DNA of 64,000 nt from an uncultured Flavobacterium sp. (GTDB lineage: Bacteria; Bacteroidota; Bacteroidia; Flavobacteriales; Flavobacteriaceae), in NCBI GenBank assembly GCA_937773775.1, contig CALJVL010000012.1:30297-94296 (forward strand). Reading direction: 5' to 3'. A program made the translations under genes and the position numbers. The notes under the pieces are model-generated. The model saw nothing but the letters and a program-made list of their open reading frames with translations. It was not told the origin of the DNA and did not search any database. This document shows positions 8,336-17,277 of the stretch, piece after piece (the stretch's first letter is position 1; each line of letters begins with the position of its first letter).

Positions 8336-8725
8336 TTAGTAAAACTCACCGTCAACATAAAACCATTTCCCATCTTCCACCTTAAATGTTGAGTGTTCAT
8401 GATGCATTTGCATCTGCATCTGGGAATCGAGATAAAAAGCCTTAAACCCAACTTTATTGTCTCTCGAGTATATTATTTTTAATTTTATCCATTGATTGCT
8501 TTGGGACCACTCAAGAATGTCTTTCTTATTATGGTGTTTGCGGGTTGAAGTATGGGTCGTTGCTACCAAATAGCCCGCGTTATGCGTGGCATATGCCGAA
8601 TATCTAGACCGCATTAAAGACTCTGCCGTAGGTGCCATTTCGCCACCATTTATATACAGATTGCAACAATCATTAAATTTCATTTGGGAACCGCAATAGC
8701 ATTCTGTCTCTTTCATTTTATCCAC
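8336..8725 (-). CDS. YchJ-family SEC-C motif protein
   Basis: The 129-residue protein has an N-terminal metal-binding SEC-C-like motif (CYCGSQMKFNDCC, about 9-21) followed by the YchJ/UPF0225 core with SLMRSRYSAYATHNAGYL and a C-terminal NTF2-like part (DGKWFYVDGEFY). Length is usual for bacterial YchJ proteins. The function of the family is not established; the SEC-C motif binds zinc in SecA. It ends a short minus-strand cluster, 3 bases after the stop of the preceding small gene, so the two are probably co-transcribed. Confidence 0.8.
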   Translation of the reverse strand: MDKMKETECYCGSQMKFNDCCNLYINGGEMAPTAESLMRSRYSAYATHNAGYLVATTHTSTRKHHNKKDILEWSQSNQWIKLKIIYSRDNKVGFKAFYLDSQMQMQMHHEHSTFKVEDGKWFYVDGEFY

Positions 8726-8728
8726 TTA

Positions 8729-8959
8729 TTATGCTTGCCCATTAAGTGCCAGTATAGATTGCTGCAACTGATTCAACAACACCTGATATTTACTGATTTC
8801 GATTAAGTCTTCATCATCGTCAGAGTAGTCTAACAATTCATCTAATACCTCGCTTACATCAACCAACTTATTATTGGCTTCTTGAGCATTTCTAGCACCT
8901 ATTAAATCAATTATTTCCTGAACGCCTTTTTTTAAATCTGTGAATTTATTATCATCCAT
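8729..8959 (-). CDS. Small acidic helical hypothetical protein
   Basis: This 76-residue protein is acidic and predicted helical, with a run of aspartates and glutamates in the middle (LDYSDDDEDLIEIS). I do not recognise a named domain. It lies 3 bases upstream of the YchJ-like gene and 11 bases downstream of another small gene, all on the minus strand, so the three likely form an operon. Confidence 0.6.
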   Translation of the reverse strand: MDDNKFTDLKKGVQEIIDLIGARNAQEANNKLVDVSEVLDELLDYSDDDEDLIEISKYQVLLNQLQQSILALNGQA

Positions 8960-8970
8960 GTTATTTCCTC

Positions 8971-9123
8971 TTATTTAGTTTCTGACGCATTCGTGTCATT
9001 GTATTTCTTTAGAATCTGTTTTAATTTTTCCTTACGACTAATCTCAGCCTGCTTTAACCTATCTTGAGCTTTATGCAACTTGTCGTTGTGCTTTTTAATA
9101 TTTTTTTCGTTATTTCTGCTCAT
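8971..9123 (-). CDS. Small basic hypothetical protein
   Basis: The 50-residue product (starting MSRNNEKNIKKHNDKL) is lysine-rich and predicted to be one long helix. I chose the ATG at 9123; an upstream ATG at 9162 would add a hydrophobic stretch unlike the rest. It is the first of three small minus-strand genes leading into the YchJ-like gene. No known domain is visible. Confidence 0.5.
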   Translation of the reverse strand: MSRNNEKNIKKHNDKLHKAQDRLKQAEISRKEKLKQILKKYNDTNASETK

Positions 9124-9329
9124 AATAATGTATAAATTAGACTTCAGAACCAGTTTTAGCACGGGAATATCGAATTAATACTTTTTTTGAATCTCTTAAA
9201 ATATGATTCGCAACTAATTATTTACAAAGCTCGGCATATTTAATACAATAAAAAAATATTGAAAAACTAGAACAAATAAGTACCAGCCACTTAAAACTAG
9301 AGTAAGGTTTTAAAGATGTACTCAAACAC

Positions 9330-9875
9330 TTAAGCCAATTCCCTCTTTATTTCTTCTAGCACTTTTTTGGTAAAAATCAATTCGGTTATGATTTCGTTTC
9401 TCAGATCATCAAGTTCTTCATATTCAAAATACTTGGCCCAAGACGTCAGATTGAGGAGGTTTCGTATTTGCTTTATTCTTTTAGTGGTTTCAAAACTATT
9501 GCGAAGAATAGCTTTACCATCGTAATCTGGATTATTTTTATGCTGATACTTGACTGTTTTTTTGATGTGATTCATCTCTATATAGTACAATTCATCCAAA
9601 GCATTATCGGGGTAAAAGCTAGTCCAAGAAGCAAAACCCAATTTAAATTTTGATTCCGACGCTGGTTCTAGGGCTTCCAAACGCCACTTACTATTGGCCA
9701 ATCGTCCCCAATGATTTGACAATCGGTACATTCCTATTTCACTGTAATAGTAACTGCTACCGGATTTACTTTCATATTGAGCCGCTACTCCCTCAATTTC
9801 ATTTATTAGCACTTCTTGGAACACACAGAAAGTGTTTTTAAAGGACTTAAAACTAGGGCGAAATGTTTTTTGCAT
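9330..9875 (-). CDS. Conserved hypothetical protein
   Basis: This protein of about 181 residues has a mixed alpha/beta N-terminal part with aromatic and Tyr-rich strands (SGSSYYYSEIGMYRLS, HWGRLANSKWRLEAL), then a helical C-terminus. It resembles proteins I recall as uncharacterised in flavobacteria; I cannot name a family. A minus-strand TATATTTG box at 9879-9886 overlaps the alternative upstream ATG (9881), which favours the ATG at 9875 and suggests a very short leader. Confidence 0.6.
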   Translation of the reverse strand: MQKTFRPSFKSFKNTFCVFQEVLINEIEGVAAQYESKSGSSYYYSEIGMYRLSNHWGRLANSKWRLEALEPASESKFKLGFASWTSFYPDNALDELYYIEMNHIKKTVKYQHKNNPDYDGKAILRNSFETTKRIKQIRNLLNLTSWAKYFEYEELDDLRNEIITELIFTKKVLEEIKRELA

Positions 9876-9927
9876 GCGCAAATATAATCAGAATACGGAG
9901 AACCTAGCCAGACAACTAATATTTGAT

Positions 9928-9935
9928 TAACTTTG
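9928..9935 (+). promoter_or_regulatory. Bacteroidota -7 promoter box
   Basis: TAACTTTG matches TAnnTTTG and lies 29 bases before the start of the small gene at 9965. Confidence 0.55.
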
Positions 9936-9964
9936 CAATTCGAATTTTTTAAAACAAACAGACA

Positions 9965-10213
9965 ATGACCAAAGCTTCAGAAGAGAGAATGTTACAAAAG
10001 GGAGTATATACCGGAATAATTGAAAAAGATGAAAACAACAATTACTTTTGCGGTGAGTTCCTTTTAGATTATAAAATGGTTATGGCCAAACATGTTGTTG
10101 GTGAGATGATTACAATTAAATCAATTATAGAAAACCCCAGCGACATAAGTTACAACAAGTACCAGAAAAAGTCGAAAAATTTCGATAAAGCCAATAACAA
10201 ACCACAGCAATAG
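9965..10213 (+). CDS. Hypothetical protein, 82 residues
   Basis: A small soluble protein with a beta-rich N-terminal half (GVYTGIIEKDENNNYFCGEFLL) and a charged tail ending in lysines, asparagines and glutamines. I do not recognise it. It has its own promoter box and stands alone between divergent and co-directional neighbours. Confidence 0.55.
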   Translation: MTKASEERMLQKGVYTGIIEKDENNNYFCGEFLLDYKMVMAKHVVGEMITIKSIIENPSDISYNKYQKKSKNFDKANNKPQQ

Positions 10214-10307
10214 TATCTATTTTGATTAGATATTCCACAGAAAAAGAAGTAAACAGTCCTTTTTTAGAATATTTTTTAGTCTCCAACTAAAGAGTTAAAA
10301 AAAAGTG

Positions 10308-10315
10308 TACCTTTG
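10308..10315 (+). promoter_or_regulatory. Bacteroidota -7 promoter box
   Basis: TACCTTTG matches TAnnTTTG, 71 bases before the J-domain/KTSC gene, leaving a leader of roughly 60 bases. Confidence 0.5.
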
Positions 10316-10386
10316 CAAAAAATTTGTCGGGACGGAAATCACAGTATATTAATTTCTTATTAAAAGACAAGTAGTTACCTTATTAT

Positions 10387-10827
10387 ATGAAAAAAATAGT
10401 TGAATACCGCAAATTGCTAAATGTAGATAAAACTGCAGATCTAAAAGATTTGAAAACGATTTACCGTAACTCTATGAAGGAATGTCATCCTGATAAATTT
10501 CAAGGTGATGAAGCTGGATTAAAAGTGGCGGAAGAAAAAAGTAAACAAGTTATTGAAGCCTATCATTTTTTGGTAAGTATCAATCCTGAAACTACTAAAC
10601 TAAATTTACCAGAATATACAGAAACAATTAACACAGCTACGATCAAAGATTACAAATTTGTTGAAGGTAGGTTAATCATCGATTTCTCTAACGGAAGTGT
10701 TTACGAATATATCAGTGTTCCTAAGGCTACTTACGTGAAAATGGTAAATGCTTCTTCTCCAGGAAGGTTTGCGAAAAGACATATTCTAAACTCTTTTACT
10801 TGGAGAAAAACATTGAATCAAGATTAA
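10387..10827 (+). CDS. J-domain protein with C-terminal KTSC domain
   Basis: The 146-residue protein starts with a short DnaJ-like domain containing the signature HPD (34-36, in KECHPDKF). It ends with a KTSC-type domain (VEGRLIIDFSNGSVYEYISV, then a tail with FAKRHILNSFTW). J domains stimulate Hsp70 ATPase activity; KTSC domains occur in lysyl-tRNA-synthetase-linked and small stand-alone proteins with no settled function. The combination suggests an Hsp70 co-chaperone for a specific client. It is single-gene, with its own promoter and terminator. Confidence 0.75.
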   Translation: MKKIVEYRKLLNVDKTADLKDLKTIYRNSMKECHPDKFQGDEAGLKVAEEKSKQVIEAYHFLVSINPETTKLNLPEYTETINTATIKDYKFVEGRLIIDFSNGSVYEYISVPKATYVKMVNASSPGRFAKRHILNSFTWRKTLNQD

Positions 10828-10844
10828 GCTTTTATAAGAAATGT

Positions 10845-10877
10845 AAAAAGCACTATTTAAAAAAGTGCTTTTTTTTT
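10845..10877 (+). terminator. Rho-independent terminator
   Basis: AAAAAGCACT (10845-10854) pairs with AGTGCTTTTT (10864-10873) and is followed by more T residues, right after the J-domain/KTSC gene. Confidence 0.85.
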
Positions 10878-11006
10878 GCTATTAATTTGTCGTCCTATTT
10901 ATTTCATATTACACTGACATAGTCATTAAATTCAATTTGAATCGCGTTCACTATTGTGCAGTAAACTTGTTTTTAGTACTTTAGCTATCCGAAAAAACAA
11001 ATAAAC

Positions 11007-11225
11007 ATGACTACTTCATACAACCTTTATAAAGCACAATATAAAAAAGCAAAAGAAACACTAGATGTTTTAATAAATAATAGAACTAAAATCGAATTAA
11101 AACTGGAATCCGACCCAATTAGTTCCACTTTACATAAAGAACTAAGAAATGTGATTCTTGATATAAAAATTACACAAAATGAGTTAGAGCAAGCTGAATC
11201 TGACGTCAAACAATTTGAATTGTAA
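11007..11225 (+). CDS. Small coiled-coil hypothetical protein
   Basis: The 72-residue protein is charged and almost wholly helical with heptad-like leucine/isoleucine spacing, so it probably forms a coiled coil. No signal peptide or known domain is seen. It stands alone on the plus strand; the following 380 bases hold no gene. Confidence 0.5.
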   Translation: MTTSYNLYKAQYKKAKETLDVLINNRTKIELKLESDPISSTLHKELRNVILDIKITQNELEQAESDVKQFEL

Positions 11226-11549
11226 TACTATCTACTAAAAACTAAGCTTTTCAAATATTCATTTTTGAAGTTTAGTTCCTCATTACTTTACCTATAATTG
11301 TACGCTATCAGCAGTCCCTTATTTTCTTCATCTTCTGATATTACGCTATAATTCAAATCTTCCCCTTACCTATTTTAGTTGTTTTTATTAAGAGCAAATA
11401 GTCAATTCTATCTTTCCTGCCATCCTAAACGTTACTTCTTTGAAATAAATGCTAAAGCTCTATGAATTCTATAAGAAAGAACGCAAATACTCCAGCACTT
11501 TGCAAAGAATTTAATGAAAAAATAACAAAAATTTAGGTTATAAAATTTA
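11226..11549. other. Intergenic stretch, no gene seen
   Basis: No supported gene, repeat or strong hairpin before the promoter of the TlpA-like gene. Confidence 0.4.
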
Positions 11550-11578
11550 TTGTACTCTAATAAATTTAGATACTTTTG
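11550..11578 (+). promoter_or_regulatory. Bacteroidota promoter (-33 TTG and -7 TAnnTTTG)
   Basis: TTG at 11550-11552 and TACTTTTG at 11571-11578 are 18 bases apart, close to the Bacteroidota consensus spacing. The start codon of the TlpA-like gene follows 29 bases later. Confidence 0.65.
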
Positions 11579-11606
11579 CACTCTTAACTAAATTAACTAA
11601 TTAACA

Positions 11607-12788
11607 ATGAAAAAAATAATTTTATTACTTTCTGTTGCTATTGTTTTATTTTCTTGCAACAAAGTCGGAAAAGACGAATTCCTTATCACTGGTACAGCAA
11701 CTGGTATTGAAAATGGTAAAACTATAATTCTAGAAACTCAAGACCCTACGACGGGCGCAATAACTGCTTTAGATACTGTAAAGGTAGAAAACGGAAAATT
11801 TGAAATTAAGGGTAAAATTACGGAACCTGCTTTCCACACTATCCTTTTAGAATCAGTACCAGGAAAAGCACCTTACGGAAAAATTCCTTTTATCTTAGAG
11901 AATGGAGAAATTACTATTGCAATAGATAAAGATAGTATTCAAAAATCTAAAGTTTCGGGTACGTACAGTAACGATGAGTATGTGAAATTTAATGAGGATA
12001 TTAAAGTAGTTCAGAAGAAACTAATGGATTTTCAAACTCAAAATATGCAAGCGATGAATGAGGCACAACAAGCTAAAGACACTGCTATAATTAATAAATT
12101 AATGCAAGGGTTTTCAAAATTACAACAAGAAGTAGGGGAAGCATCTAAAGCAAAATATACTAGCTATGCAGAGACGCATCCTAAATCTTACATTAGCGTG
12201 TTAATTGTACAGGGTATGGTTAACGACCCAAGTGCCGATGCTAAAAAAACAGAAACAATTTATAACAGCTTAGACGAATCTTTAAAAAAGACTAAAGCTG
12301 GTGTAGCTGTAAAAGCAAAACTTACTGAAACAAATTCTCCTGCTGTTGGCGCTAGTGCGGCACCAGTTGGAGATCCTAACTGAACTTCAGATTTTTCTGC
12401 GCCTAATCCAGAAGGAAAAACTATTTCCCTTAAGGAAAGCTTAGGTAAAGTTACTATCGTAGATTTTTGGGCTTCATGGTGTGCTCCTTGTAGAAGAGAA
12501 AACCCAAATATGGTTGCACTCTATAAAGAACTGCACTCAAAAGGATTAAACATCATTGGAGTTTCATTAGATAAAGATGCCGCCAAATGGAAAGAAGCCA
12601 TTGCAAAAGATAGGTTAACTTGGAATCAGGTTTCTAATTTAAAATTTTGGGATGAGCCGATTGCCGCTCAATATGAAGTCGAAGCTATTCCTGCTACCTT
12701 CATTCTCGATGCTTCTGGTAAAATAGTGGCAAGAGATTTAAGAGGTGATGAGCTTAGGATAAAAATCATCGAACTTTTGGCAAAATAA
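11607..12788 (+). pseudogene. TlpA-like thiol-disulfide lipoprotein, broken by an in-frame TGA
   Basis: The frame encodes a lipoprotein signal (lipobox VLFSC), a DUF4369-like N-terminal domain and a C-terminal thioredoxin fold with active site WCAPC (cysteines at codons 292 and 295). Codon 259 is TGA (12381-12383), and the frame then runs open to 12788. The stop lies between the two domains, so the 258-residue product lacks the redox domain. The next in-frame ATG (12510) lies after the CxxC, so restarting there would not restore activity. Family members reduce disulfides in the periplasm. The original residue at the TGA is not certain. Confidence 0.85.
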
Positions 12789-12805
12789 TACGTATACTAG
12801 AACAA

Positions 12806-12837
12806 AATAAAAAAATCTCCCTAGTGGAGGTTTTTTT
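12806..12837 (+). terminator. Rho-independent terminator
   Basis: AAAAATCTCC and GGAGGTTTTT form a hairpin with one G-U pair and a T-run, 20 bases after the TlpA-like frame. Confidence 0.75.
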
Positions 12838-12892
12838 ATTTTATTCAATACCAATACATTAAAAACAATACAAAAATTAAGTTCGAAATTAA

Positions 12893-12923
12893 TTTGGAAA
12901 CACGAAAACAGTTTCTATATTTG
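12893..12923 (+). promoter_or_regulatory. Promoter of tRNA-Tyr
   Basis: TTTG at 12893-12896 and TATATTTG at 12916-12923 are separated by 19 bases, an excellent Bacteroidota promoter, about 40 bases before the tRNA. Confidence 0.7.
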
Positions 12924-12963
12924 CAATCGATTACAACAACTAAGTGTTGTACTCAAAGGCCTC

Positions 12964-13045
<82 letters not shown>

Positions 13046-13047
13046 CT

Positions 13048-13080
13048 AAAACGCTGCAAGAAATTGCAGCGTTTTTTTTT
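13048..13080 (+). terminator. Terminator of tRNA-Tyr
   Basis: AAACGCTGCAA and TTGCAGCGTTT form a GC-rich hairpin followed by a run of T. Confidence 0.9.
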
Positions 13081-13157
13081 GCACTTATACAGAACAAAAC
13101 CTTCTTTTTCTTAGAGTTTAGCAAGCAATAATACTATTTGCTTTGCATAACTGGTTT

Positions 13158-13195
13158 AAAAAAAAATTCCCTCTTCTTATTCTAAGGAGAGGGAA
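13158..13195 (-). terminator. Terminator of the SIMPL gene
   Basis: TTCCCTCT (13167-13174) pairs with AGAGGGAA (13188-13195). On the minus strand it is followed by a T-run formed by the A-rich stretch 13158-13166. Confidence 0.75.
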
Positions 13196-13221
13196 CTTTT
13201 GAATTTTATCTGTTAGAGCTT

Positions 13222-13911
13222 TTATTCTAAAATAAAACTCACACTTACATTTGCTGTTATTGTAATTTCTCCTTCAGCAAGTGTTTCACGAGTGCTTGAA
13301 CTTTCATCCATTACCATTATTTTCATTCTTGCATAAACGGGCTGCGGCTGATAGTTTTGCGAATTATCTGTTATCGCAATCGCTCTCCCCACCGTTTGTG
13401 CTAAAACAGACACATAGTCTTCGGCTTTGAGCTTTGCATCCTTCATCGCCATCTTTCTAACTTCTGATTGATATTGTGCTGCTTTTGAAGATTTAAAACT
13501 AACATTATCGATTCTGTTAATGCCTTGCTCTACTATACTTTCCATCAATTCATCATACTTAGATAAATCTCTTAATAAAATTTCGATACTTTGAGTAGCT
13601 TTATAAGTTGTCTTCTTCTTTTCATTGTCAAAAATTGGATTTAAGGAAACGCGTTGTGTTCTATAATCAGCTGGTGCCAAATTCATCTTTTTTATGATGT
13701 TTAATACTGCTTCCACATGTTTATCGTTTCCCTTTTTAACGTCTTTAGCATCGTTCCCTTGTGTTTCCACGGTAGCTGTTATGGCGACTTGATCTGGAAC
13801 GACCTTAATTATACCTTCTCCTGACACACTGATTTGAGGAAGCTGATTTACTTCCTGTGCGTAAGACATTCCCATAAATAATAGGGATAGAATTAATACT
13901 GCTTTTTTCAT
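13222..13911 (-). CDS. SIMPL-domain (DUF541) periplasmic protein
   Basis: The 229-residue protein has a signal peptide (MKKAVLILSLLFMGMSYAQ, cleavage near residue 19) and one SIMPL/DUF541 domain, recognisable by QISVSGEGIIKVVPDQVAI at its start and by later alternating strands. Related proteins such as YggE are periplasmic or outer-membrane-associated, with roles linked to oxidative stress or envelope integrity, not fully known. It is followed by its own terminator. The gene upstream on the same strand is the frameshifted rhomboid, 52 bases away, so the two may share a transcript. Confidence 0.8.
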   Translation of the reverse strand: MKKAVLILSLLFMGMSYAQEVNQLPQISVSGEGIIKVVPDQVAITATVETQGNDAKDVKKGNDKHVEAVLNIIKKMNLAPADYRTQRVSLNPIFDNEKKKTTYKATQSIEILLRDLSKYDELMESIVEQGINRIDNVSFKSSKAAQYQSEVRKMAMKDAKLKAEDYVSVLAQTVGRAIAITDNSQNYQPQPVYARMKIMVMDESSSTRETLAEGEITITANVSVSFILE

Positions 13912-13963
13912 CTTGTACTATTTAAGTTGGTTATTGATGTGTTTTACTCAAATAACTATGCCA

Positions 13964-14603
13964 CTATAGTTTGCCCATTTTGGCCATTCCAAAAAGAATA
14001 ACTATTGGAATGGTCAACAAAACAACCATGAAGGTGTTTTCTACGAGTAAATTTGGATTAGTAATAAGAGTTATCAAATAGCCACCTATAGTACCTCCAA
14101 AATGTGCCGTGTGACACTATATTGTCATTCTTGGCTTTCATCCCGTAGATTGAATATAACAAATAGAGAATTCCAAAAAGATAGGCGGGAATTGGAATAA
14201 TAAAAAAGAGACCCAACATCATATCTGGTCGCAATAATATTGCGGAATACAAAATACCAGTGACAGCACCCGAAGCACCTACCGCCCTATAATTGTAATC
14301 ATCCTTATGAAACATAATAGTCAATAAACTGCCAAAAATTAAACTGCCAAAATAAACGATGACAAATAAAAATTCACCCATATAGGCAATAACAACCGGT
14401 GCGAAAAAATAAAGCGTGATCATATTAAAAGCCAAATGTGCGATGTCTGCATGCAGAAAACCTGAGGATAAAACCCTGATTTGTTCACCAGAACGAACGC
14501 TCCCCATGTGAAATTCATATTTCCTAAAGAAGGAATGATCATTAAATCCTTTATAGCTAAAAAGTGCATTTGCAACGATTATTGCAATTAATATTAAATT
14601 CAT
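13964..14603 (-). pseudogene. Rhomboid-family intramembrane serine protease, frameshifted
   Basis: The N-terminal part has rhomboid features: several membrane helices, the HLAFNM segment and the nucleophile motif GASGAVTG. The current frame ends early with HGTFWRYYRWLFDNSYY. The neighbouring frame reads HTAHFGGTIGG and continues to a stop at 13964, which restores the expected C-terminal helices and the catalytic histidine. The combined length is 640 bases (3n+1), so one extra base near 14111-14118 explains the break. Without the histidine region the protease should be inactive. An assembly error at one base cannot be excluded. Confidence 0.8.
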
Positions 14604-14625
14604 AAAGTTTGTTTATTGTGAATTA

Positions 14626-14633
14626 CAAATGTA
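14626..14633 (-). promoter_or_regulatory. -7 box for the rhomboid gene
   Basis: CAAATGTA on the plus strand is TACATTTG on the minus strand, 22 bases before the rhomboid start codon. Confidence 0.5.
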
Positions 14634-14694
14634 GTGATTCTCAAATACTCCATTAGTCTCTTCCTATAAATTATATGAATCTCCATTTTTGGCT

Positions 14695-14702
14695 TATATT
14701 TG
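14695..14702 (+). promoter_or_regulatory. -7 box for the acyltransferase-like gene
   Basis: TATATTTG lies 16 bases before the ATG at 14719. It overlaps the region of an alternative upstream start, which supports the 14719 start. Confidence 0.55.
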
Positions 14703-14718
14703 CAATAAAAATTACTGC

Positions 14719-15595
14719 ATGCAATTACTTATATTCATAATAGCTTACCCTTTTATCTGGGTGATTTCTATACTTCCGTTCCGAGTTTTTTACTTGTTAT
14801 CGGATGTGTTATACCTTTTAACTTATTATGTTATTGGCTATCGTAAAAAAACAGTGCGGACAAATATAGCTTTAGCGTTACCTCATCTTAGCGCCGAACC
14901 AGACACGACTCTCAATAGAAAAAAAATCATATCGACACTTATGCGACATGTTTATGGAAATGACAAAAACCATGACCATTTCATCCGACGAAATGAACAA
15001 AAGATTCGTAGTTACAAATCTCGAAGTCATCAAAGAATATGAAAAAAAAGAAAAAAGCATTATGCTTTTGGCATCTCATTATGCAAGTTGGGAATGGTTA
15101 ATTACCCTCAATCAAAAAATTAGTTACCAAGGCATAGGTGTTTACAAGAAAATCAGTAATAAATATTTTGACAAACTTATTAAAGATATTCGTTCCAAAT
15201 ACAATACTCAATTAGTGAATACTCGTGATACCATACCTTTAATTTCCAATAATCAGAAAAAAGGCATTCTTTCCATATATGCTTTAGCGAGCGATCAATC
15301 CCCAAAAGCGGATCGCATATTTCATTTTGACAGTTTTCTGGGCGTAGAAGTTCCCGTACATACAGGTGCTGAAATGCTCGCTAAAAAATATGACTTGAAT
15401 GTTGTTTTTGCGAAAGTAAAAAAGGTTAAAAGAGGATATTATGAAGCAACCTTAATCCCTTTGAGTGAAGATGCGCAATCTGTTCCTGATTTTGGAATTA
15501 CCCACGCTTTCATCAGAGAAGTTGAAAAACAAATTTATGAAGCACCCGAATATTATTTCTGGACTCATAAAAGATGGAAACACCGTCGCCAATAA
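14719..15595 (+). pseudogene. Lipid A biosynthesis acyltransferase-like (LpxL/HtrB family), frameshifted
   Basis: The gene starts with a membrane helix (MQLLIFIIAYPFIWVISIL) and later has the acyltransferase motif SHYASWEW (H-x4-E), as in enzymes that add secondary acyl chains to lipid A at the inner membrane. The first frame fails after about codon 67. The next frame carries YRHLCDMFMEMTKTM and runs to 15595, ending WTHKRWKHRRQ. The switch point lies in a run of eight A (14919-14926). The total length, 877 bases, is 3n+1, so one inserted A fits. This could be a slippage mutation, a phase-variable tract or a read error. Confidence 0.85.
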
Positions 15596-15670
15596 GTCAA
15601 TGTACATTGGGCTTAAATTAACTACTGTTATCAAAACATTTTATTAATTTTGATACTAATACACTATAAA

Positions 15671-17236
15671 ATGAATTTAAAAATCAACAATAGGTTTAGC
15701 GCAGAACTACCTGCAGATAGTAATAAAACAAATGTACCTCGTCAGGTTAAAAATGCTTGTTTTTCATATGTCACCCCCAGAACCCCATCCAATCCTAAAT
15801 TAATACATTTTACAGAAGAAGTTTCGGAAATGCTAGGTATAACCAAAGACGAGGCTAAATCAGTTGAATTTACAAATATATTCTCCGGAAAAGAAGTACT
15901 TCCCGGTACCCGCCCCTATTCCATGAGTTACGCTGGGCACCAGTTTGGAAATTGGGCCGGACAGTTAGGCGATGGGCGAGCCATCATTCTGACAGAAATA
16001 GAAAACGATCAAAAAACATATACCCTGCAACTAAAAGGAGCTGGGCTAACTCCGTATTCCCGAGGAGCAGACGGACTGGCCGTATTGCGTTCTTCCATTC
16101 GGGAACATCTATGTAGTGAAGCTATGTTTCACTTAGGTGTTCCTACCACTCGCTCACTATCATTAATGCTTACAGGTGATCAAGTGTTGCGTGACGTTAT
16201 GTACGATGGTCATCCTGATTATGAAAAAGGGGCCGTGGTATGCAGAGTAGCACCATCCTTTATCCGTTTTGGGAATTTCGAGCTTTTTTCTTCTCAAAAC
16301 GACCTAAAAACATTAAAATCACTCGCTGATTTTACCATTAAATACCATTTCCCTGAAATAAAGGAAACTAACAAAGAAGGCTATGTCCAGTTTTTCCAAG
16401 AAGTGGCTAACAAAACTCGTGAAATGGTCTTAAACTGGCAGCGTGTGGGTTTTTTACACGGAGTGATGAATACTGATAACATGTCCATACTTGGACTTAC
16501 TATAGATTACGGCCCATACGGTTGGCTGGAGGATTACAATCCAAATTGGACTCCCAATACAACGGATCGTGAAAACCGCAGGTATCGTTTTGGGAACCAA
16601 CCGGAAATTGCACTTTGGAATCTGTATCAATTGGCCAACGCATTGTACCCGCTAATTGAAGAAGCAGCTCCCTTAGAATCTATTTTAAATAGTTTCCAAA
16701 CTAATTATGAAGTTGATTATGACAATATGATGCGAAATAAATTAGGTCTTTTTACCAAAGAAGAAAATGACAATCAATTGATTCATTTGTTAACGGAAAA
16801 TTTACAACAGACAGAAACAGATATGACCATTTTCTTTAGGAAATTAAGTCAAATAAATAAATTAGAATCCGAGGAAGATGCTTTTTACCACATAACCGAT
16901 TCCTTTTACAAAATTAATGAAGTTAAGGATCAGCTAAAAGAGACTTGGTTGTATTGGTTTACCCAGTATTTGAATCGTTTACGACAAGAAGAGCTAACTG
17001 ATGAATCTAGAAAAGTAGCCATGAATGAGGTAAACCCAAAATATGTTTTGCGAAACTATATGTCGCAACTAGCCATTGAAGCAGCTGAAAAGGAAGATTA
17101 CTCATTAATAGAAGAATTACATCTTTTATTAAAAAATCCTTATCAAGAACAACCACAATCTGAAAAATGGTTCGCCAAACGACCGGATTGGGCCAGAGAA
17201 AAAATTGGAAGTTCTATGTTGTCTTGCAGTTCGTAG
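15671..17236 (+). CDS. selO: SelO (YdiU) family protein adenylyltransferase
   Basis: The 521-residue product matches the SelO pseudokinase family, which transfers AMP from ATP to protein hydroxyl groups. Typical segments are YAGHQFGNWAGQLGDGRA, LQLKGAGLTPYSRGADG, RSSIREHLCSEAM and LHGVMNTDNMSILG. The C-terminus ends LSCSS, where the conserved cysteine corresponds to selenocysteine in animal SelO. I chose the ATG at 15671 (MNLKINNRFS); the open frame begins 21 bases earlier. It lies 75 bases downstream of the broken acyltransferase, so read-through from that promoter is possible. The redox role of the family is established in bacteria and mitochondria. Confidence 0.92.
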   Translation: MNLKINNRFSAELPADSNKTNVPRQVKNACFSYVTPRTPSNPKLIHFTEEVSEMLGITKDEAKSVEFTNIFSGKEVLPGTRPYSMSYAGHQFGNWAGQLGDGRAIILTEIENDQKTYTLQLKGAGLTPYSRGADGLAVLRSSIREHLCSEAMFHLGVPTTRSLSLMLTGDQVLRDVMYDGHPDYEKGAVVCRVAPSFIRFGNFELFSSQNDLKTLKSLADFTIKYHFPEIKETNKEGYVQFFQEVANKTREMVLNWQRVGFLHGVMNTDNMSILGLTIDYGPYGWLEDYNPNWTPNTTDRENRRYRFGNQPEIALWNLYQLANALYPLIEEAAPLESILNSFQTNYEVDYDNMMRNKLGLFTKEENDNQLIHLLTENLQQTETDMTIFFRKLSQINKLESEEDAFYHITDSFYKINEVKDQLKETWLYWFTQYLNRLRQEELTDESRKVAMNEVNPKYVLRNYMSQLAIEAAEKEDYSLIEELHLLLKNPYQEQPQSEKWFAKRPDWAREKIGSSMLSCSS

Positions 17237-17277
17237 CAGGCAACATAGAATTTATGTTTTATCAAAATCTCTTTCGA

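Noticed and set aside
12381..12383. TGA in the TlpA-like gene as selenocysteine
   Set aside because: No conserved cysteine is expected at this point between the two domains, no selenocysteine element is visible, and similar breaks elsewhere use TAA and TAG.
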